A DNA stretch of 64,000 nt, from positions 303,001-367,000 of the forward strand of contig QPFY01000001.1 in assembly GCA_003665825.1 (NCBI GenBank), written 5' to 3'. Every line of letters starts with the position of its first letter. Positions within the stretch are counted from its first letter, which is position 1. This stretch comes from Microbotryum silenes-acaulis (taxonomy: Eukaryota; Basidiomycota; Microbotryomycetes; Microbotryales; Microbotryaceae). Below the pieces are notes generated by a model. The model had not been told where the DNA came from and did no database searches. It saw only the letters and a program-made list of their open reading frames with translations. The position numbers and the translations under genes were made by a program. Shown piece by piece: positions 23,433-34,280 of this stretch.

Positions 23433-23671
23433 GCGCGCGCACGCTTTGACCTTGCGGAGACTCGTCACAACCGTGCCAAAAGAGCAGTGACCCTTTGAAA
23501 GTACTTTCCCCCCGATCAACTGCATTGTATCCGTCTCGCTTCTCGTGCCCCGCAAAAAATCCCCTTCACAATTACGAGAACCACAATTCCTACAACAAAT
23601 CAAATCAAATTCAAACCCCTCTAGTCTCACTCTGCTCTCCAAGCCTACCAAATCCTCGCCTCCTGTTCCTC

Positions 23672-25122
23672 TCATCCCATCCTCCTCTGTTTCTTCGCCA
23701 TCTCCTCCGCGACAATCTGTTCGACCGCACTCCTCTGCGCCGGTGGTCTCTTCAACCCATTACCACCACCACTCGCACTCGAACTGGAAGTCGCTTTGAG
23801 CGGATTCGAGGCTTTGAAAGCGTTCGCCTTGAGAGGATTCGGTTTCCCCGCGGCGAGTTTGAAGGCGTTGGGTTTGGGCGTGAAACCGATGACTGCTTTT
23901 GGTGGAGGGGCGATGAAGCTTGCTTTAAGAGGTGGGGTAGGGGCAGAGGCAGCAGCGGCACCGGCAGGAGTCGACTCGGTGTCGTTGATCGTCGTAGGTG
24001 GTGATGCCGAGGTTTCGTCGATTGGGGTCGGTGGCGTCGTAGCCGACGTCGAGGGTGCAGACGCTGATGCGACTGCAGGTGTGGCCATCTTAAACTCCAT
24101 CTTGAGTTGTACCTTTTCCCCTTCATCCCTCTTTAGCTCCCTCGTAAGTTCCTCCTGTCCTGCTTCTTCCACTCGCTCTACTCCAGCTTCTCCAGCTTCA
24201 ACGGCAGCGCTCCTCCTCTTCTCCCCCTCCGCCCTGGCCCTCTCAATCTGTTGCTGAATCAACTTTCTCATCCTCATCTCATCGTCCATGGTGCCCTTCT
24301 CCTTCTTCATACTCGCCTCCTGCCTCGCCAACGCCCGAGGACTGGTATCGATCCAACTGACCCACCACCCCTTTTCGTTCTCGTCGACGTGGGCGATCCC
24401 TTCCCTTCCTAAATGTTTGGCGAATTCAGTCAGGGAGGTGAAGCGCGTCGCGTTCATGTGGAGGTGATTCTTGTCCGAAATGAACTCTTGGTAAACTTGG
24501 TTGATACGAACGCGTTTGGTGCCCCACCTTTTTTTGAGATGCGCGCCAAAAAAAAAAAAAAAAAAAAAAAAAAAGTCAGTTCCACTCCAGGAAGACTTGA
24601 GAACATGTAGGAGTTCGACGACTGAACCTTCTGGAAAGTAGAGTCACGAAATCGTTTTGAAAGTTTTGGGTATAGTCGGTGATGTGCTTGCCCGCGGATT
24701 CGCCGACGACGAGCATCTGGCGCAAATGGGATTCGGATTGGGTGTGGCACTTGAAGCCGTTCTCTGCGGGCAGGAAAGGAAGGGAATCAGTTGGGATGGG
24801 TTGGAAGGTTCGTAGGACGTGTATGGTGGTGAACTGACCATCTCGACATTGCTTCTCGCAGACCTGTGCGAGTTCAACGAGGGAGTATGAGTCAGCTCCT
24901 TCTTGTCCCCTAGCTGTGCACCATCCGCCCCCCTCCCTGAAAGTACCTGACAGTAATACCTCAACTTTTGCAAGCCCTTCATCTTGGACCTCCTGTGGGC
25001 AGGCCAAGCATAGCCATCGACGAAAGCTGAGTCAGTTCTTCAACGAACGGAGGGGGGGCCACCATCGTGTCGGCTCACTTGTCAATGGCCCGGTTGACCG
25101 AACCGGCTTCGTTCTTGACCAT
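23672..25122 (-). CDS. KIN17: Kin17 zinc-finger DNA/RNA-binding protein
   Basis: Five exons (25079-25122, 24947-24992, 24839-24863, 24628-24763, 23672-24527) encode 368 residues. Reading [21 protein letters not shown] then [24 protein letters not shown], it shows the C2H2 finger (CxxC...H) and the Kin17 core: [57 protein letters not shown]. Human KIN17 is nearly collinear over this part. It acts in the nucleus in DNA replication/repair and associates with the spliceosome. The C-terminal half (about 200 residues) is low-complexity Ala/Pro/Lys-rich with repeated NAFK/NPLK units; the KOW region of animals is not evident. Intron 4 contains a T27 tract. Confidence 0.93.
24548..24574 (-). repeat. 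A27 homopolymer (T27 on the KIN17 sense strand)
   Basis: Lies in KIN17 intron 4, about 20 nt upstream of the 3' splice site, in the position of a polypyrimidine tract. Confidence 0.9.
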
Positions 25123-25624
25123 GCTGGGCTGGGCTAGGCTAGTCGTGAAGGGTGAGGTGTGTTGAGGTGATATGAGCGTTCGTTCGATCGAGGGGAGTTG
25201 ACCGAGTGGCGTGACCGAGTGGCGCTCACGCGGGCGGGGCGAGCGGAGGTCGACGGCAAGAGGTGCGAAGTGGCGGGTGCGGTGGTTGACTGTGCTACCT
25301 CTAGTAGTGGGTCCTGAAGAGTCTTTGACTCGGAGCTGGTGACTGGTCTGAGCGCTCAAAGAAGGAAGCGTATGGCCAGGATCGAACCCGGACTTGCACC
25401 TCCGAGCCGCGCTTGGCCTCAGCTCGGCCCATGCTCAGCCAGTGCTCGACCAGGCTCAGCCCAGCCTGAGCTAATACTCTGCAGCTCGACAAGACCAGAC
25501 AAGACCAGCCCAAGCTCGGCTCACCCACCCCGCGCCCGCTACCGCGTCACCTTCCTCCTCCTACCTCTTCGCACCCAAAGCACACCACCCGGAGAAAAAA
25601 ACTTCGACGACCCAAAAAACCACC
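25123..25624. promoter_or_regulatory. Divergent promoter region of KIN17 and NDUFA2
   Basis: About 500 bp with head-to-head genes of mitochondrial and nuclear function. The part 25370-25540 is repetitive, made of variants of CAGCCCAAGCTCGGCTCA-like words on both strands. No gene supported. Confidence 0.5.
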
Positions 25625-26075
25625 ATGTCGGTTCTCCGCTCCGCGCTCCCTTCCACACTACGCGAACTACGTCTGTTCGGGTGTCAGAGTTCGCCCGCCA
25701 GTGCTGGACTAAGGTCAATTGTGCTCGCTTGCTTATACCGTGTAGAAGAGCTCCTTACCTGATCGCTTTCGCTTGTCTTCCCTCCCCTCCACATTAGGGC
25801 CTTCATCGAATCGTCCTACCCGGCCATCAAGAAAGCGAACCCTACGCTACCGATCTTGATCAGGGAAGCGCAAGGCGTACCGGCGAGGGCTTTCGCTAGG
25901 TTCGGTAAGCGAGTCGTCGCGCGGTAATTAGTAAGAACGAATCGTTTTTTTCTTCTCACTCATCATGAGTCACCCCCTTTGGGTCATAGAACATGGTCAA
26001 GAGAGATCCGTTGTTCTGCAAGGGTTGGGGTCCGCACAAGAGGTCGAAAAGAGGATCGAGGAATTGTTCAAGTGA
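25625..26075 (+). CDS. NDUFA2: NADH:ubiquinone oxidoreductase subunit NDUFA2 (B8/NI8M)
   Basis: Exons 25625-25713, 25798-25904 and 25990-26075 give 93 residues, the normal length. The chain starts MSVLRSALPSTLRELRLFGC and carries the family blocks CQSSPASAGLR, FIESSYPAIKKANPTLPILI, REAQGVPARAFARFE and QEVEKRIEELFK, nearly identical to fungal and animal B8 subunits. It has the L51/S25/CI-B8 thioredoxin-like fold and sits in the matrix arm of respiratory complex I. Its presence shows the organism has a full complex I, unlike Saccharomyces. No separate presequence is needed in this family. Confidence 0.96.
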
Positions 26076-26509
26076 AACCTAGGCCGACGGCGACGATGGA
26101 GCAGCGTGTCATGATACAGTAGTAAAAACGGGGAGGAGGGAGTTGGCACCTTTCGACACAGACCAAATTGCAGTTCATCTTGTACACACAAAAGGGGACG
26201 ACGACTCAAGAGGAGAGCTGCGAGAGCCAAGAGAGATCCTAGGAGAGGCTCGGCAGCTTTGGGTGTGGGATGAGAGACTCTACAGCGTTCCTTCTTCTAC
26301 AGCGGCACTCGTCTATCGCTGGCCGACCAGATCAGGCATTCACCGAGCCGACCGACCGGACTCGAGATCATCAACTCCCATCCAACAAACTGTCTCTACC
26401 ACCAATACCCTTATCCCAAACCGAGACCTACCAAAAGATTAAAATAGTAAGGAAATCATTTTGCTCCACCTTCTCGTGTACTTGTGTTTTCCATCTCCCT
26501 CTCTTCCCA

Positions 26510-28880
26510 TCAAAACCTCTTCTTCAAATCCTTACTCTCGATCACTCGAGCACAACACATCAATCCGCACGCGAACACTGAACCCCAACGAACAGACCCA
26601 AAAAGATCAGTTTTGGACCTTCCCATTTTCCCTTTCGATTCGATTCGGTGTCCCTTTTTTGAATCATCGGAGGAGAAAGAATGAATGAAATGGACTCACG
26701 AGCCAAAGCCCCGGCATAAAAAATCGCAGGTCGGAAAGCGGCGTAACCTGCCCCGGCCCCTCCTGTCGCAGCGAGGATGTAGCCCGCCTAGAAGGATGTA
26801 CGACCAGCCACGACGACAGATGGAAAGAAAGAAATTAGATACGATAAACCTTCCCATTCCCCAATGAGCTGAGCTGAAGAACTTGGTCAGCCGAAAATGG
26901 GAACGTACGATCGGAGCCCCTAAGGCGCAACCTCCCGCCCAGCCCGAAACCATCATTCCGAACGTGACCTCCAACGTCGCTGTTCCGAAAAGACTTCCGA
27001 CCACTCCGGGCGTGAGACTGAAAAAACCTAGGGGGGGGGGGGGGGGAGGGGGGTTGTTCGAAAGGTGATGGGGAGGGTTCAGTCTTCCGATCAACTCGAG
27101 CGAAAGATTCGACTTTTGTAATTACCTCCAGCAACAGCACCGTTAATCACCGCGAATACCGCCAATGGTACCAAGCTCGTAGCAAAAGGCCAAACCATCA
27201 TCGTCGAAGTACCAAACACGGCAAGACAAAGGATTATCGCGTTCAGAGAGCCCAAAAGACGATCGGCGCCGAGTCCGAAACCTATACGACCCAAGGCGGA
27301 GGAGAGGTTGAAACCTGCTAGGAGGAGAGGCCCTGCTAGGGGGGAGAGGCCGAGGGAGGAGGCGTAGAGAGGGAGGAAGAAGGGTGGGACTAGGAAAAAG
27401 CGGGTTTCAGTGGCCGGGGTTGGAAGGGTTCGGGGAGGTGCGAACTAACCGAATAGGGGGAACAGGGCGAAAGAGGTGCCGAAGAACACGCAAACGAATC
27501 GTGGATCCTTGAACATGGTCCTTCGTAGGATGAGGATGGGTCAAAATATAATTTGGACATCCCCCCACAGGAAAGACTAGCTCTTGAGACTAACCAGTCA
27601 ACCGCAGGTCCCCCACCTCGAAGAGGCTTTTGTCGGCAACCTCGCTCGAATAAGGTACGAAGCCGGCAGTGTGATACACAGATACACCAACGACAGACAC
27701 CTCAAACTCCAAGCGACGCCCCACCGTCGAAGTAGGACTGAACTGAGTAACGAAAAACCTGCTCCCCCAATTCCTCCTCCAGTGTAAGTCAAGCCCGTTG
27801 CCATGTTGCGCCTCTTTTGGAAATAAGACGACGGCAACGTCGCAGCGGGGAAGAAGATCAAACTCTGCCCGATACCAAAGATCAATCCCTCGGTGATCAG
27901 AAGGCCAGTAAAACTCTTTGAGCAGAAGGAGGCGAGGAAGGGTCCGGAGGAGGCGATGAAGGCGCCGACGATAGCGACTTTGCGAGGACCGTAGGCGCCG
28001 ACGAGGCGCATGATCAGGATCACGAAGGCGGCTTCGGAGGCGGCTTGGATGCTGCCAATCCAGGAGACGCTCGGTCCTAGGTCTTTGAGCGCTTCTTGCT
28101 GTAGATGAGGAGGAGTGGGGAAAGCTTATTGCATCAGGGAGTGCGCCCTCGACGACGAGCGCGCGTGGGCTTCAACGCGCAGTCCTATCGATCAAGATGA
28201 CATGTTCAGGGGCTCCGAAGCAAGCTTCTCGATCATGACGTACCATAACACCCCTTTCAGTGTGAGACCGAAATGTCAGTAACTCTCACGATAGCTCAAC
28301 ACCAAGCGGGGACGAAGCTCACCAACTGTATATGCCTGATCATTATAAGGCAATTTTTTACGGCAAAGCGCGGGCCGACGAGATCCGAGGTGGAGGGAGG
28401 AGGAAAATCAGCCACCCGCTCCAGGGTACGACACCACCCAAGATGATTGAAGAATGACTAACCGCCAACACAAACGCTCATACAGGCGGCACAATAGAAG
28501 ACCTGCAACCACGCCTCCAACCCACCATCGGGGTAGGAATCTAACGCCTCGAAGCGTTTTTTGCCCGAGCCCGAGCCGTCGAGTTCCAGAGCCGCGCCGT
28601 GAGAGGCGGCCGTATCGAGCACGTCGTTCGTCGTTGACGCGAGCGAGGGGACGGGCTGTTCCATCTCTGACGGGGTCATGGCACCCGAGGGGAGATGGGT
28701 AGAAGCAGGGGAGCTGAAGCGGGACAGCTCGATCCCTTCCATTGAGAGAGTTGTTGTTGTCGTCCGGGTATACATGCTGTGAATGTGAGGTAAAGAGGGG
28801 TCGATGCGAAAGCCGCGGAAGCGGATCCCGAGCTTGGCATCGAGGACGGCCCCGTTGACTCGAGCGAAAGGTTTTTCCAT
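26510..28880 (-). CDS. Monocarboxylate-transporter-like major facilitator (MCH/MCT family)
   Basis: Many exons; the first is open from ATG 28880 with an acidic Ser/Thr-rich cytosolic leader and the fungal MCT hallmark PDGGLEAWLQVFYCAACM. Later exons show DLGPSVSWIGSIQAASEAA, LVGAYGPRKVAIVGAFIAS, LLITEGLIFGIGQSLIFFPA, NMATGL, GRIGFGLGADRLLGS, PGVVGSLFGTATLEV and GAPIAGYILAATGG. The final two exons (26700-26787 and 26510-26577) join as FYAGALALFACGLMCCARV and stop after DLKKRF. Several internal splice sites around 28090-28440 and 27290-27810 I could not fix. Fungal members move monocarboxylates, riboflavin or other small acids; the substrate here is unknown. It is convergent with NDUFA2. Confidence 0.82.
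27031..27046 (-). repeat. G16 homopolymer (C16 on the transporter sense strand)
   Basis: Inside a transporter intron, directly upstream of a TTTTTTCAG 3' splice site. Confidence 0.85.
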
Positions 28881-29096
28881 CTCCTCTCAAGCCTCAAAAG
28901 GCAATGGCATATTCTCAAGACACGCACAGATTCACAGCAGAGTATCAGAAGGAGGTGCGACGGATCCTGGGACGACAGCATATGAAAGAAAGGGCAATAC
29001 GAAGAAAGGAGGTGAGGCGCAGTGGCAGCACCGGGGTAGAGCAGATCGTCGATCCGACCCCGCCAGCCTCGGCTCTTAGACCCCAATAAACTACTT

Positions 29097-30776
29097 TTAC
29101 GCCGGTCGCTCCGTCTTGGGTACTATGAGCATGCAATTTTAACTATCAGTACATTTACAGACCGAGATGAATGTAAAACGGCACTCACCACTCCAGCTGC
29201 ACGAAAGAATGAGGTGGTCGTAGGGCAATCCGTTGATCTTGTGCAATGCGGCCTCGGCCTCGGCGCGACTTTCAAAGCTGACAAAGGCGAAACCCTTGCA
29301 CAGACCCGTCTCCTGGTCCTTTCCAACGTAAATACTGTAATACGGCAATGCGTGATAGGAGTCAGTGACAAGGCCGTCATCGTGATGCTCTCGGCTCCAA
29401 GACATACCGGTTGATCCTCCCGAATCGATCGAACAAGTCCCATAGATCCTGGTCCTGGCAGTCCTCGCTGAGATTTGTGATGCGCAATGTGGGCAGGTCG
29501 TCGCGGTTGCGCGAGTTCATCGACTCTCCCGCACCCTTGGCACCGGCACGCATAGAAGGAGGGACGTATTTGCCTCCGGCGGCTCGAAGCTCCGAAGGCG
29601 TGGGGTTCGGGCCGAGATCTCCACCCGGCGCACCTTCTGCGCCACCCTCTTCTCCACCTATGAGATTACATGTCAAACTCATGAATCAGTCTATTTAGAC
29701 TTGCAACGAGCTTTATGAACGTGAGCAAGAGGGGGATGGAGATAGAGGCTCACCTTCGCCCAAAACGTCGCCGAGCGTATCCTTGTAGGGACACCTGGTC
29801 GTGTAATGGTCGCCTTGGCACAATCGACAGGTGATTTTGCGACCGGCGAGGGCCTTTTGGATCGACGTCTTCTCCTCGGCCTCGGTGTCCTCGGTCTTGA
29901 TGCCTCCGGCGGAGAGCTTGATGCGAATCGCTTCACCGACGGTTGTCGTCGCGCTGTCGGGTCCTGGCTTGTGGCCCTTCTCGGCACCGAATCTGGGTCG
30001 TGCGCTTATCAGTACCTGAGCACAAGTTTGGAAATATTCGAGTGCCTAGGACGAGACTCACTTGGCCCAGCCCATGCGCTCAGCGACGACGTGATTGACC
30101 TTACTCTTGACGAGTGTTCGCTTGATGCGGCGCGTGACCTGTATCATCGTCATTGATCACACATCAGCAAGAATCTCAGTGATATGTCGTACGATACGAT
30201 GACGCACCTTGACCTTCTTGCCCTCATCATTCAGCTTGTACTCGATGACGGTGGTGATACCATCCTTGTCTGTCGATTCAGTTCGGGGAGGGAACTCTGT
30301 GCGAAGAGGAGCGAGCCAAGCGACAATGGCAAGGAAAGCGTCAGCATTCGACCGCGTGCACTCTGGACTTGACAATCTCTGAAACAGCAGCTGCTGGTCC
30401 TGGAGAAGGGACTAGACGATGACTTGGGATATGCAGCAGCACGACTCGCTGATGAAGCGCAACGCAATGAAGGCCGCGCCCGAAACCCCGTCTGCCCTCT
30501 CTTGTACTCGCAAGCAGCACTCCACAGGCTAGCAGTCCGTGACTTGCCAGTGTTCTCGACATCATCGGCCCAAGATTGTCTGTAGAGGGCGACAGCGCGA
30601 TCGAGTGATCGGTGGCGTACAGTGCAAGGGCGGGGAAAGCGGCGTGATCGCGGTGCCAAGGGGCGGCGGCGTAGGGTACAAAAGTTACGAGTCAGCGTCC
30701 GGTCAAGGCGGCGCACATCACAGGTGTGACCGTAGTAGATTGAGGACAGGACGATCAGGACTCACAGTGCAGGCAT
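29097..30776 (-). CDS. TIF35: Translation initiation factor eIF3 subunit G
   Basis: Eight exons (30766-30776, 30548-30579, 30208-30296, 30062-30138, 29754-29992, 29408-29657, 29189-29334, 29097-29122) give 289 residues. The protein starts MPALQSWADDVENTEFPPRT, has the EYKLNDEGKKVKVTRRIKRT block, KSKVNHVVAERMGWAKFG, the zinc knuckle CRLCQGDHYTTRCPYKDTLG, GGKYVPPSMR, and a C-terminal RRM (PTLRITNLSED, KGFAFVSFESRAEAEAAL, LPYDHLILSCSWS). All these match human eIF3g in order. It is a core eIF3 subunit that promotes scanning and reinitiation. Exon 1 is only 11 nt. The intron after 30548 begins GCAAGT, a GC-AG intron confirmed by phase (VENT|EFPPR). Confidence 0.96.
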
Positions 30777-31229
30777 GTTGGTGGTCGTCTGTGGGAATGG
30801 TTTGGCGACGATAGAGCGCGTCCTCCCCCAAGTCAGCCAAGGTCGTCTCTCGCAGGGGCGCATAAAGCGCGGCGCGTCGCTTTCGCTCGCACGGACCATT
30901 TTTTTGGACGGGAGCGATCAGCGATCGCGCTGTAATTTGCACCAAGTCGGCGATTTGGAGCACCAATCAAACATCGAGCACTTGAAGGTTTGCGGATTCA
31001 CTTCGAACTACCGCTTCAGCGGCATGAATCGGCAGTCTTCGGTGCTCAACCTGCAGCGGCTGCCGCAAGTTTAGGGGCTCTGCCAGTGTGCGCAGACTCG
31101 GAGGGGCATTTAGAGTGCACGTGCGGCGTCATGAGCTCAGACCGGATATCCCTGCCAGCAAGGCTCTTGCACCAGAGAAATCGCAAACTGGGCTTCTGGC
31201 TTCGATATCGGTGTGAACCCCGACGATCT

Positions 31230-31582
31230 CCGAGGTGCAGGCCCTCCCCCCTCCCGATGTCTCCCTCTTCTCCGGGAAGTTCTCCCCACATCAGCCCAAG
31301 CCGCCAGTGGTTCGACGACTACAAGGTGGGTTCTTGAGCACCGAGGAGGGTGATTTCAAAATTGCACATCCAGTCCTTCATTTATCTGAACACTGAGAAG
31401 AATCGTACGAGAACGGCGGCAGGAAGGATGACCCCATGCAAGGACCCCAAGGAGGTCAGTGGGGTAACGGTGATGGCAAGGACTTGAACCGAAAGGAGGA
31501 CGACAAAGACTCGTACGGCAAAAAGGACGACAGCAAGAGATGGTCGCCATTGGGGAAGCCTCCTCTTCCTCCTCTTGTGTAG
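31230..31582 (+). CDS. Possible 3' exons of a small uncharacterised gene
   Basis: On the plus strand a frame without start reads ...SLFSGKFSPHQPKPP up to a GTGGGT donor at 31326. With the acceptor CTGAG at 31397 it continues in phase into a charged, glycine-rich tail (EESYENGGRKDDP ... DSKRWSPLGKPPLPPLV) ending TAG at 31580-31582. The composition looks like coding sequence, but I could not find the 5' exons, start codon or a family. It lies in the 1.5-kb gap between the eIF3g start and the cytochrome c stop. Confidence 0.3.
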
Positions 31583-32246
31583 CCCTTGCTTACTCTTTTC
31601 CCCTCCCCTCAAAATCGAACACGGTTCCGAAAAGTTTTTAACCGAAAATATACTGTTCACATAGGGGCTTAATTTGTACTCTCTGTGAATTCGGTGTATT
31701 TGTTCCACCTGGTTTCTTTGTTCGCAATTTGCTCTTAAAGACTTGCTTCTTCATCTTTCTCATGGGCGAGAAGCCTTGTTCTGATGCCTTCAGTTTTCGA
31801 TGCCCTTTGAAAGGGGCAGCCCTGTTTTGCTCCGAGTTTCAACTTGTCATCTTCTTGACCAGCCTCTCTCTCCTTTGTCTTGATCCCCAACTTGTCCAAC
31901 GTTCCAAACGCTTTTGCGTGTATAACAAGCGCGTCTCGCAGTCCACCAAGCTAAAGCTTGTCCTCCAAGCCGTCTATTGAAAAACCACGCCCAAAGAGTT
32001 CTACGCATGGATGGATGGCGGGGGAGAACACACAATCGACTCTTCTATGACTGATTGCATGCGGTTGTGGTGAAAGCATTAAAGAACATCGGGGGTGTGG
32101 TGGTGAGAAGTTTTGGTGTGGAGATTGAGTGGTGATGGTATGAGAATGCAACGGCGGATGTTCCCGGAAAAATAATGTCGGAAAGGAGAATCCAAAGATC
32201 GGTGGGTGGTGGTGGGAAAGTCGAATATTCACAGAACGGATTCCGC
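31583..32246. other. Intergenic, no gene seen
   Basis: A/T-richer stretch of about 660 bp downstream of cytochrome c. It probably holds the 3' untranslated region of CYC1. No ORF with support. Confidence 0.4.
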
Positions 32247-33458
32247 TTAAGCGGTGGGGTCCTTGGTGGCCTCCATGAGGTAGGCGATGAGGTTGTTGCG
32301 GTCCTTGTCCTTCTTGAGGCCAGCAAAGGCCATCTTGGTGCCCGGGATGAACTTCTTGGGGTCCGCGAGGTAGTCGAAGAGCGTGTCCGGGTTCCAGTGA
32401 ACGGCCGCCTTCTTGTTGGCCTCGGTGTACGTGTACTTCTCGGCACTACCGGACTGTCGGCCGATCTGTGAGTGATGACGAGGAGGTGGTCATGGTCAGT
32501 TTCGGCAGGGCGCGCGAGGCTCGAGGTTGGGTGAGAAGGCTTACAATACCGTGCAAAGCAGGGCCGACTAATTTACACGAAAGCAAGCAGAGCAAGGAAA
32601 TCGAGTTAGTATAACTATCCGGTCGCCAAAGCTTGTGTGTCCAAGCGTCCAGTTCGTGCGAGGACCATAGCTCGCCCGGTGTCGAGCCCAAGTGTCTGAT
32701 CGACCGTGATCAATCACAACCTCCGGCCCATCAGCCTAAACCCCCTAGCCACCCCGATGGCCCAAAAACATCACGACCCAGGACGAAGTCGCATTCGCCC
32801 AGAGTCGACAAGGTTCGGGATCGTCATCGCAGCCCTTCGCTTGTTGGGGGGCGCGGGCGATCGCCACCGGCCCGGGCCGTCTCGCAGGCTTGTGTGTCGG
32901 GTCCCCCAACTTTTGACTGGCCCCAGTCGAAAACGAAAAGCTCCGGCCTGCTGAAGCGGTACTCACCCTTGTGGCCTGCGATGGTAACGAAGCACTTGGG
33001 TCAATATGGAGTTTTCACATACTCGGAATGAGGGACAAGATGCTGCGTGGCTGTGTAGACATCCCGGAAGCCCGATCGTGACCGAGGCTCCGCAGCGTAG
33101 CGCGAGACGCCGGAAGGGGGGCGAAAGGGATCGATCGAATGGGAGACTGACCTCCATTAGCCTCAACGGTGTGGCATTGAGCGCAACGTGTCTTGAACAG
33201 GGAAGCACCCTTTGTGGCGTCACCTGTGCTTAAGCCAAGCGAGAGAGAGGCGATGATTTCAGGGGGGGGGGGGGGGGGCGAAAAGATGCGAATTAGCGAG
33301 CTGCGATTGGCCCAAAGGGGACATCGAAGCCAACGACGACGACGCGACGGCCACAGAGAAACAAAGTGACGAACCGGCAGTGTAAGGCACTGCAGAGCGA
33401 GGGGGAGCTTGACATCAGCCCGAGTACGAGGTGTCGCTGAGAGAAGGATGAACTCACT
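32247..33458 (-). CDS. CYC1: Cytochrome c
   Basis: Six coding exons: the A of ATG at 33458, then 33375-33389 (15 nt), 33152-33223, 32967-32975 (9 nt), 32545-32567 and 32247-32465. Joined they give 112 residues: [19 protein letters not shown], haem motif [55 protein letters not shown] and DRNNLIAYL. The axial ligands are the His of CAQCH and the Met of GTKMAF. It carries electrons between complexes III and IV in the intermembrane space. The start codon is split A|TG by an intron with GTGAGT and CTGCAG ends. The C-terminal EATKDPTA is slightly longer than in yeast. A C17 tract lies in the intron before exon 33152-33223. Confidence 0.95.
33262..33278 (-). repeat. G17 homopolymer (C17 on the CYC1 sense strand)
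   Basis: Inside a CYC1 intron, about 40 nt upstream of the 3' splice site before the haem-binding exon. Confidence 0.85.
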
Positions 33459-34280
33459 GTTTGTATAGAGTGGGGTTTGAGGCAGGTGGCGAGAGAGGAC
33501 AGGTGCACAGAGGACAACCGTCGCAAGCGATCCTGACGCAGGGTATCGCGATCCGCCCGCAACAGCCCGCAACTCGCCCGCGCAACAAGATTTGATTTCC
33601 GCTCCAGCCCGACCGCGAGCTCGGCACGACTCGGAACGATTTCGGCGACTCCGTCCCTGGGCAGTGGGCGGTCCCCGAGCCTGTGGCATCGGCTAGCGCG
33701 TATGAATCACGTGTCATCCAGGGACGTTCGAATTCAATCACAGGGATTTCCCGATGATTTGATCCAGAACCTTCTCCGCCATTGCACTGCCTCCTGAATC
33801 GAGGCGCGCACTCGATCCCGAATCCCGATGCTCGCCCCGTCGGGCTGGGCCGGCAGCCTGCAGATCGATTTGCTCGGCGGGCCGTGGTGGCGTCTGATCA
33901 CTGCAAGCTTGGGATCGGCTCTCGCTCGAAGATTTCTCGACATGGAACAAAGTGCAAACGACCTTTCTCGACAGTTCGGCACGAGGACACTCTTCCCGGA
34001 TCAAGGGTCCCATGCCCGAGGTATGGTAAAGTTTGCAACAATTTTCGCTATCCACCCAATTCAATTGTTTGATGCTGCACACACGCCAATGATACTCATT
34101 ACAAGGGGTCCTAGCAAGCAAGAAGATGAAAGAGAAGAAAAGAAGAGCAAATCTATGAAGAGAGAAGAGCAAACCGCGAAGGACGACTAATATAGGAACA
34201 CACAGATCCGCACTCTATAACACCGTGCTGAGCCGAGGGTGGACGATGCCAAGCGAGAGGAAAACACGAAGCCGCTCGGT
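33459..34280. other. Intergenic, no gene seen
   Basis: About 820 bp holding the CYC1 promoter and leader and the eEF3 3' region. Open frames on both strands lack homology or splice structure. Confidence 0.4.

Noticed and set aside
25370..25440. tRNA-like GGTTCGATCC on the minus strand
   Set aside because: The T-stem does not pair (G-G and further mismatches) and no acceptor or anticodon arms can be drawn.
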